Shown here in pieces: positions 6,351 through 11,370 of a stretch of 11,370 nt of DNA. Within the stretch, counting starts at the first letter, position 1; each line of letters starts with the position of its first letter. Origin of the DNA: Gemmatimonadota bacterium (GTDB taxonomy: Bacteria; Gemmatimonadota; Gemmatimonadetes; Longimicrobiales; Gaopeijiaceae). Where the stretch lies: assembly GCA_024638395.1 (NCBI GenBank), contig JAHEKK010000058.1:1-11370 (forward strand). The letters are read 5' to 3'. The translations under genes and the position numbers were made by a program. Below the pieces are notes generated by a model, which was not told the origin of the DNA, did no database searches, and saw only the letters and a program-made list of their open reading frames with translations.

Positions 6351-7526
6351 TTAGAACCGGATGCTCAGCACGGGGATGCGCACGGCGAGCTTCGCCCCGT
6401 CCTGCCCGTGCCCCGGAACCACGCTCGGCAGCGGGCTGCCCACGCTCCACGATCCCCCGGATCTGTTGAGGAGGGCACCTGATTCCGGCCCACTCCCGGG
6501 CTGGGGCTCGTCGTCACGACGTTCTCCACGGGTCTGCATCGCGCCGATGACCAGACCGGCGATGCTGGTCGCCAAGGGGATGGCTACAATGGTCGCGTCG
6601 TCGTCGGGCTGGACCAGGAGGTCGATCCCCGCGCCGCCCAGCCCACCGATGATCCCGGCGATACTCACGAGGCGTGCCCGATTCCGGGTGGGGCGCCAAC
6701 GCCGGGCGCCCAGGGCGCTGGCAACCAGGCCGACGTTGCCGCCGATGAGGGTCGTGATCATGAGGTCGTCTCCCTCCAGGTCACCGATGATGCCCGCGGC
6801 CACCCCGAACCAGGTGCCCCACAGGCTCCCCAGACTCACGGACGTGGCCAGCCCGTCGGAGATGTCCCGCTTGGACAGGACGTTCCCCACGAGGATCCCC
6901 GTTACGCCCCCTGCGATCATGCTTCCGAAGACGGCACGGGCGGTCTCGTCCTCCACGAAGCACACGTCGCCCGTACAGCGTTCGCCGCCTCCCAGGTCCA
7001 AGGCCAGGGCCCACCCCAGCCCCTGCCACGTTCCCCAGGTCCCTCCCCAGGTGATGGCCCGGGCCTGACCTAGAGACAGCGGTCGACTGCGGGCCGAAGC
7101 CCGCCCTGCCAGAAAGCCTGCGGGCCCGCCCAGGAGCAGCCCTGCTCCATAGGCCTCGGGGCCGTCGGCCTCCACCATGCCCGGAATAGCCACGCCCAGC
7201 CAGAGACCGTAGAGGGCGCTCCAGACCTGCAGTTCCGTCCGGCCGCTGCTGCCAGAGCGGGTGACGCCCCATGCGTCCAGGCGGGCCTGTGCCGACCTCC
7301 CTGCTTCTGTCTCGGGATAGCGGCGTACGATGAGGCGGTAGAGAGCGATGGCCACGTCCCCATCCCCTCCCGCCTCGAACTCCGTTGCCGCCTGTAGCAG
7401 CACCGCCGCGGAGTCGGCAGGAGCGACCTGGTCTACCGCCGCCTGTCCGGAGAGGGATGCGGGCGCCCCCGCGAACGCGATCGCCAGCGCCGGGATCGCG
7501 GCGGCCCAGCTTCTCGACCGTTTCAT
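6351..7526 (-). CDS. Exported protein of unknown function with TPR-like N-terminus and internal Gly/Trp-rich repeats
   Basis: I do not recognise this 391-residue protein. Residues 1-27 are a likely signal peptide (KRSRSW, hydrophobic core, ending SLSGQ). Residues 37-86 look like a TPR-type helix pair (LLQAATEFEAGGDGDVAIALYRLIVRRYPE). From about 100 to 330 the protein is built of alternating glycine-rich hydrophobic segments. Three units of about 48 residues can be aligned by eye (129-176, 201-248, 258-305); each starts with a GG-containing helix and the first two end in a W-G-T-W segment (164-167, 236-239). Half-units flank them (101-117 and 317-330). Cys184 and Cys189 sit in the loop between units one and two and could form a disulfide. 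The C-terminal part is Pro/Gly-rich and ends in Arg-Phe, reminiscent of an outer-membrane protein ending, but no beta-barrel pattern is clear. The gene is convergent with the PhoX-like gene (46-bp gap) and divergent from the M20 peptidase. Confidence 0.8.
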   Translation of the reverse strand: MKRSRSWAAAIPALAIAFAGAPASLSGQAAVDQVAPADSAAVLLQAATEFEAGGDGDVAIALYRLIVRRYPETEAGRSAQARLDAWGVTRSGSSGRTELQVWSALYGLWLGVAIPGMVEADGPEAYGAGLLLGGPAGFLAGRASARSRPLSLGQARAITWGGTWGTWQGLGWALALDLGGGERCTGDVCFVEDETARAVFGSMIAGGVTGILVGNVLSKRDISDGLATSVSLGSLWGTWFGVAAGIIGDLEGDDLMITTLIGGNVGLVASALGARRWRPTRNRARLVSIAGIIGGLGGAGIDLLVQPDDDATIVAIPLATSIAGLVIGAMQTRGERRDDEPQPGSGPESGALLNRSGGSWSVGSPLPSVVPGHGQDGAKLAVRIPVLSIRF

Positions 7527-7730
7527 GTCTATCTCGGATCTTTCGCGGCTGCCGGCCGCGGCGCAGAGTGGATGTCCTTCCTTGGGTGTCCCTTCACGCC
7601 CGTGCGGGTGCTTCGGTCTTCCCGGTGATCTACCTTACCGGTGCGTGTGGGGACGCCGGCCCTCGAAGGAGCGCCCCTTATACCCCGGGTCCTCGGGCCC
7701 GTTCGAACCTTCCTCAGTGATGAAACGAGT
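7527..7730. other. Divergent intergenic region upstream of repeat protein and M20 peptidase
   Basis: These 204 bases separate two divergent exported-protein genes and should hold both promoters. A 6-bp GC stem (CGCGGC at 7544-7549, GCCGCG at 7555-7560) lies close to the leftward start, and the hexamer CCGGTG occurs twice 16 bp apart (7622 and 7638). Neither gene has a strong ribosome binding site and no consensus promoter was convincing. Confidence 0.5.
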
Positions 7731-9284
7731 ATGTGCCGTTCCTGGTTGACCATTCTTGCCGCTCTTCTGTTGAGTCCTGCTGCCCTTCTCGCCCAGAGCG
7801 GTCCTGATGCGGCCCGGGCCTTCCGTGAAGCCCACGAGGCCCGGATCCTCACGGACTTCGCCGAGTTGCTGTCGTATCCGAACCGGGCCAGCGACCTCGA
7901 GGACATCCGGGCTGCTGCCACCTTCATCCGCGACGAACTGGCTCAGAGAGGCGTCGAGTCGCGTCTCCTGGAGATCGACGGCGTCGCCCCCCTGGTCTAC
8001 GGAGAGCTCAGGATTCCCGGTGCGACGCGCACGCTGGGGATCTACGTGCACTACGACGGTCAGCCCGTTGATCCGGACAACTGGACCCACCCTCCTTTCG
8101 AGCCCACGCTTTATTCGGCCTCGATGGAAGCGGGGGGGACGCCGGTTCCCATGCCGGGCCTGGGCGAGTCCGTCGATCCCGAGTGGCGGCTCTACGCCAG
8201 GTCCGCCGGAGACGACAAGGCTCCGATAGCGGCGATACTCCCGGTGCTGGACGCCTTCGAGGAGGAGGGCGTAGTCCCCACATCCAACCTCATCTTCTTC
8301 TTCGACGGTGAGGAGGAGGCGGGCTCCGCGCACCTCGGCGACTACATGGACATGACGTCGGAAGCGCTCGAGGAGATTGATGTCTGGTTGTTCTTCGACG
8401 GTCCCGCCCACCAGAGCGGCCGGCCCCAGGTCACCTATGGCGTACGTGGGTCCATGGGGATGGAGATCACCGTGTACGGTGCGACGCGAAACCTCCACTC
8501 GGGCCACTACGGGAACTGGGCGCCCGACACCGGCAACATCCTCGCCCGCTTGCTGGCCTCGATGAAGGACGAGTCCGGGCGCGTGCTCGTGGAGGGCTGG
8601 TACGATTCGGTGGCGCCCATCGGTCCGGAAGAGCGCGCGGCCCTGGAGGGGCTCCCCAACTTCGACGACCAACTCAAGGCCGAGTTGGGCATCGTCCAGT
8701 CGGAGGGGGAGCCGGAGACGTTGGCTGAGCGCATCCTGGTCCCTGCCCTCAACATCCGGGGCATCACGAGCGGAAACACGGGAGCCAGGGCCCGGAACGT
8801 GATCCCCAACGTGGCGGTGGCCTCCCTCGGGATCCGTCTGGTCAAGGGGACGGAGCCGGATCAGATGCGGGACCTTGTGGTGCGCCACATCGAGTCCCAG
8901 GGATTCCACGTGGTGTCCGAGGATCCCGACATGGAAACGCGGCTTCGCTACCCGCGGATCGCAAAGGTCACCGGAGGAGGCGGGTATCCTGCGTCCCGGA
9001 CCGAGATGGCCGATCCCGCAGTGAGGGAGGTCACGCAGGCCGCGTCGGAAGCCGCTGATCGAGCGTTCGGCCCGGGGTCCTTGGTCCTTTCACCGGGGAT
9101 GGGAGGAACGCTGCCGCTGTTTCTCTTCACGGAGAGGGCCGGCAAGCCGGCCATCATCGTTCCGGTGGCGAACCACGACAACAACCAGCACGCCCCTGAC
9201 GAGAACCTGCGCATCGCCAACCTGTGGTACGCTATCGACCTCTACGCCGCCCTGTTCACGATGCCGGTGAGAGACATTTCCTAG
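7731..9284 (+). CDS. Secreted M20 family metallopeptidase
   Basis: The protein has 517 residues. I took the ATG at 7731 because it opens directly into a signal peptide (CRSWLTILAALLLSPAALLA, then QSG); the frame stays open 30 codons upstream, but that extension does not look coding. The two-metal site of family M20 is complete: His107 and Asp109 in VHYDGQPVD, Asp161 or Asp162 in AGDDKAP as bridging ligand, Glu195 as catalytic base with Glu196 as ligand in GEEEAGS, and His487 in NHDNNQHAPDEN near the C-terminus. The inserted dimerisation domain contains RNLHSGHYGNWAPD, typical of the dipeptidase/CPG2-like branch that cleaves short peptides or removes terminal residues. Length and motif order are normal for this branch. 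Location is inferred to be periplasmic or extracellular, where it could finish peptides released by enzymes such as the S9 peptidase at the left edge. It ends convergent with the zinc-ribbon gene. Confidence 0.93.
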   Translation: MCRSWLTILAALLLSPAALLAQSGPDAARAFREAHEARILTDFAELLSYPNRASDLEDIRAAATFIRDELAQRGVESRLLEIDGVAPLVYGELRIPGATRTLGIYVHYDGQPVDPDNWTHPPFEPTLYSASMEAGGTPVPMPGLGESVDPEWRLYARSAGDDKAPIAAILPVLDAFEEEGVVPTSNLIFFFDGEEEAGSAHLGDYMDMTSEALEEIDVWLFFDGPAHQSGRPQVTYGVRGSMGMEITVYGATRNLHSGHYGNWAPDTGNILARLLASMKDESGRVLVEGWYDSVAPIGPEERAALEGLPNFDDQLKAELGIVQSEGEPETLAERILVPALNIRGITSGNTGARARNVIPNVAVASLGIRLVKGTEPDQMRDLVVRHIESQGFHVVSEDPDMETRLRYPRIAKVTGGGGYPASRTEMADPAVREVTQAASEAADRAFGPGSLVLSPGMGGTLPLFLFTERAGKPAIIVPVANHDNNQHAPDENLRIANLWYAIDLYAALFTMPVRDIS

Positions 9285-9302
9285 GGAAGCTCAGGAGAGG
9301 TT

Positions 9303-9324
9303 GGGTGGGGGCCCCGCCCCGCCC
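9303..9324. terminator. GC-rich hairpin between convergent genes, weak terminator candidate
   Basis: GGGTGGGG (9303-9310) can pair with CCCCGCCC (9317-9324), with one G-T pair and a six-base loop, in the 73-bp gap after the M20 gene. No T-tract follows on either strand, so the terminator role rests on position and stem strength only. Confidence 0.35.
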
Positions 9325-9357
9325 CTGGAGCGAGGGTGATCGTGGTTGTCTCCGCGG

Positions 9358-9552
9358 TCAGATCTGACAGGCCATGTCCTGGCCGCAGCACATCGGAGAC
9401 TTCACCTTTCCGTGGCCGTTGGGGCATTCGGAGATGTGAACGGAGCTGCCGTCGGCTTTCGTGAGACTGCTGTGAGCCAGCTCGGCTCCGCACTGGCCGC
9501 AGGTCATCGTGCCAATGCTCATGCCGCACTTGTCGCAGGTGTAGGCTGCCAT
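9358..9552 (-). CDS. Small cysteine-rich zinc-ribbon-like protein
   Basis: This is a 64-residue protein starting at the ATG at 9552; only a weak AAGG-type ribosome binding site is visible. It carries CDKC (6-9) and CGQC (18-21), a classical four-cysteine zinc ribbon, followed by a second cluster Cys43, His47, Cys55-Cys56 and Cys62 that could bind another metal. The pattern of CxxCGMSIGTMTCGQCGAEL followed by SECPNGHGKVKSPMCCG resembles a short, widely conserved but uncharacterised bacterial protein. There is no signal peptide or membrane segment, so it is cytosolic. It lies 141 bp downstream of the MATE gene on the same strand, and co-transcription is possible but unproven. A structural or redox metal role is likely; the partner is unknown. 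Confidence 0.82.
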   Translation of the reverse strand: MAAYTCDKCGMSIGTMTCGQCGAELAHSSLTKADGSSVHISECPNGHGKVKSPMCCGQDMACQI

Positions 9553-9693
9553 TTCTTGCCTTGTGTCAGGTCGTCCTCGGGGGTCGAGGTCGGACGATAT
9601 CGAGGAAGAGCTCGGGCCGCCACCGGCTCCGGCGTCCCGGCGGGCCCTCGAGGCTCAACATGGACCCGTCCCGGGTGATCGGGCGCGGTTCTT
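9553..9693. other. Gap between MATE and zinc-ribbon genes
   Basis: These 141 bases contain several imperfect GC-rich inverted stretches (for example around 9617-9645) but no clean terminator and no clear promoter. Whether the zinc-ribbon gene has its own promoter cannot be decided from the sequence. Confidence 0.4.
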
Positions 9694-11067
9694 TCAGGCC
9701 CTGCTCCCTCCCAGCTCGACGGTGATGCTCCGCCACTTCTCCTGCCGGAACCGGACGACCGAAAGCGTACACCGGAGGACGTGGCCCACCACGATGGCGA
9801 GCCAGATGTCGGTGGGCCTGAGGCCCCGGGTGAGCTGGAATACGGAGCAGATCGCGATGGGGACGATGAGCTGCGAGATGATGGAGATGTACATGGGGCT
9901 CTTGGTGTCGCCGGTGCCCTGGAGGCCTCCCGTGTAGCTCAGGGCCACGGTGATGAACAATCCGGAGACGGCGAGGAACCGGAGAAGCTCCACCCCCAGG
10001 TCGACCACGACCGGCTCCTCCATCCCGAAGGCGCCCAGGAGGGCCCGGGGGATGAGCAGGAACATCGCGCCGATCACCGCCGCGACCCCGAGTCCGATCC
10101 GCGACGCGGCTGCAACGGCTTGGGAAGCCCGGTCGGGCAGCCCCGCGCCCAGGTTCTGCCCCGCCATGGCGGCGGATGCGCCCATGAGACCGACCGAGGT
10201 CCAAGTGACGAGAGAGAACAACTGCACGTATCCCACGGCGTAGGCAGCCTGTGCCTCCGCGCTCTGGGCCAGGGAACCGATGAAAGCGAGTAGGACGACG
10301 CCTCCGATGTTCATGGCCACGCCCTGGAACCCCGTGGGCAGCCCGAAACGAAACAGGGCGCGGATAATCTCCCAATCCGGCGCCCAGCTCATGGCCCGGT
10401 CCCAGGTCAGAACCTGATTGCCGGAGAGCAACAACCCGATCACGATCGCGCTCACGACACCGCCGGCAATCACCGTCCCCATGGCTGCCCCCGTGGTGCC
10501 GAAGGCGGGGATCGGACCAAACCCGCGAATGAGGACGATGTTCAGTACGATGTTGAGAACCGTAAGCAGGATCCCGAGTCGCAACGGCGTCTGGGCGTCG
10601 CCGGCGGAGCGGAAGGCGCCGCCGGCCAGGTAGAACGTCATCATCCCCAGGCTGAACAGGAACATGACACGGAGATAGGGCAGGGCCTCTACCTGTACGG
10701 CCGGAGCGGCATTGACCAGGTCCAGGAGAACCGGGGCGAGGATGTACCCCAGGGGAGCCAGGATCAGCAGGGAGAGGACGGCCGCGGTGAGGAACGCCTG
10801 GTAGACCGCTTGATTCACCTTGTCGGGCTGGCCGGCTCCGGCGAAGCGCGCCACCAGCACGCCCATCCCGGTGAAGAGTGATGAGATGAAGACCACCACC
10901 ACCAGAAAGATCTGCCACGAAACTCCGATGGCCGCGTTACCCGTATAGCCTACGTAGTGGCCCACCATGGCGTGATCGACCAGGCCCTGGAGTCCCCCGA
11001 TGACGTTCTGGAGCATCGTCGGCCAGGCCAGCTTCCAGACCGCGGGGCGAATGGGCCCCTCGATCAA
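9694..11067 (-). CDS. MATE family efflux transporter
   Basis: The protein has 457 residues from a TTG at 11067. It is highly hydrophobic, with about 12 membrane segments arranged as two homologous halves, as expected for MatE proteins of the inner membrane that export drugs or metabolites in exchange for H+ or Na+. The N-terminal half shows GGAFRSAGDAQTPLRLG (149-165) followed by LNIVLNIVLIRGFGPIPAFGTTGAA; the second half repeats it as GGLQGTGDTKSPMYIS (380-395). The opening EGPIRPAVWKLAWPTMLQN is a normal MATE N-terminus. The start is uncertain: no ATG or GTG exists between the TTG and an upstream TGA (11143-11145). An extension from a CTG at 11109 would add 14 residues (LATRPKKGKTFDRT) of a basic, plausible cytoplasmic tail, with only a poor ribosome binding site. 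It is divergent from the gene at the right edge and upstream of the zinc-ribbon gene. The substrate is unknown. Confidence 0.92.
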   Translation of the reverse strand: MIEGPIRPAVWKLAWPTMLQNVIGGLQGLVDHAMVGHYVGYTGNAAIGVSWQIFLVVVVFISSLFTGMGVLVARFAGAGQPDKVNQAVYQAFLTAAVLSLLILAPLGYILAPVLLDLVNAAPAVQVEALPYLRVMFLFSLGMMTFYLAGGAFRSAGDAQTPLRLGILLTVLNIVLNIVLIRGFGPIPAFGTTGAAMGTVIAGGVVSAIVIGLLLSGNQVLTWDRAMSWAPDWEIIRALFRFGLPTGFQGVAMNIGGVVLLAFIGSLAQSAEAQAAYAVGYVQLFSLVTWTSVGLMGASAAMAGQNLGAGLPDRASQAVAAASRIGLGVAAVIGAMFLLIPRALLGAFGMEEPVVVDLGVELLRFLAVSGLFITVALSYTGGLQGTGDTKSPMYISIISQLIVPIAICSVFQLTRGLRPTDIWLAIVVGHVLRCTLSVVRFRQEKWRSITVELGGSRA

Positions 11068-11245
11068 GGTCCGGTCGAACGTTTTGCCCTTCTTGGGTCG
11101 CGTGGCCAGGAGGGTTGCGCCTTCGGGTCGGAGGATGAAGCGTCAGGAAAGCTAAGCAAGGCGACGCTCGGTGCCATCTTTCCTTACCGGGCGTTCCCGG
11201 TCGCGGGATCATCCCCGTCTACATGGTTCTCGAGAGGTAGCACAC
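11068..11245. other. Divergent intergenic region at right end with small inverted repeats
   Basis: A 7-bp inverted repeat (AGGAAAG at 11145-11151, CTTTCCT at 11178-11184) is followed by a 6-bp stem ACCGGG/CCCGGT with a CGTT loop (11186-11201), in the likely leader of the rightward gene. Part of this region may instead encode an extended MATE N-terminus. No consensus promoter was convincing. Confidence 0.4.
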
Positions 11246-11370
11246 GTGAGCGACAACGACCTGCCGGATATTCCCTCATTCGAGGAGCTGGGGCTGTCTC
11301 CCGAAGAGGTGGCCGAGCTGGAAAAGGAGCTGCAGGACGAAGGCTCCGGCGACGAGGCTGACGCGTCTTC
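11246..11370 (+). CDS. Unidentified acidic protein, N-terminal 41 residues, runs off right edge
   Basis: A GTG at 11246, preceded at 8 nt by AGAGG (11233-11237), opens a frame that continues past the window. The first 41 residues (SDNDLPDIPSFEELGLSPEEVAELEKELQDEG, then GSGDEADAS) are strongly acidic and predicted helical, with no signal peptide. The stretch PSFEELGLSPEEVAELEKEL could be a short helical or coiled segment ahead of the main domain. FEELGLSPE resembles the opening of DEAD-box helicases, but the PTPIQ part of the Q motif that should follow is absent so far, so I do not assign a family. Confidence 0.68.
   Translation, partial: MSDNDLPDIPSFEELGLSPEEVAELEKELQDEGSGDEADAS

Noticed and set aside
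7635..8909. 424-codon minus-strand open frame opposite the M20 peptidase
   Set aside because: No motif, signal peptide or ribosome site supports it; the plus strand carries complete M20 catalytic residues.
9566..10918. 450-codon open frame on the minus strand in another frame of the MATE gene
   Set aside because: Its translation is a low-complexity Arg/Gly/Pro/His string, whereas the overlapping frame is a clear 12-segment MATE transporter.

Overview
The window is high-GC bacterial chromosomal DNA with densely packed genes on both strands. It has no mobile-element, CRISPR, rRNA or tRNA signal. Several predicted exported proteins begin with alanine-rich signal peptides ending in an A-Q or G-Q type junction, and the gene families (secreted S9 and M20 peptidases, secreted DinB, Tat-type Gfo/Idh/MocA, PhoX-like lipoprotein) are of a kind common in Gemmatimonadota. 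That assignment is an inference from protein style, not from a marker gene. No gap between genes exceeds about 275 bases.

Left part (1-2150): a DPP-IV-type S9 peptidase runs leftward off the window edge. It is divergent from a small secreted DinB-fold protein. Their shared 273-bp intergenic region holds a perfect 9-bp inverted repeat and, closer to the DinB gene, a perfect 8-bp hairpin. A strong GC-rich hairpin after the DinB gene probably serves as a shared terminator with the convergent epimerase gene.

Middle part (2154-6304): a leftward two-gene operon encodes a Gfo/Idh/MocA oxidoreductase with a twin-arginine motif, followed by an SDR-family NAD(P)-dependent epimerase/reductase. Stop and start overlap as TGATG, so the two proteins are probably made together and may act in one sugar or cyclitol pathway. 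Divergent from them is a PhoX/DUF839-type putative phosphatase lipoprotein with Tat and lipobox features.

Right part (6351-11370): a leftward gene encodes an exported protein of unknown function with a TPR-like N-terminus and an internal glycine/tryptophan-rich repeat. A divergent secreted M20 metallopeptidase follows. Next come, on the minus strand, a 64-residue cysteine-rich zinc-ribbon-like protein and, upstream of it, a MATE-family efflux transporter. The last 125 bases start an acidic, unidentified protein that leaves the window.

Overall this looks like a scavenging/envelope neighbourhood (peptide, phosphate and sugar handling plus drug or cation efflux), mostly single genes or pairs. 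I found no convincing undescribed multi-gene system. The most unusual items are the internal-repeat exported protein, the inverted repeat in the S9/DinB divergent promoter region, and the pairing of a Tat-tagged oxidoreductase with an apparently cytosolic SDR partner.
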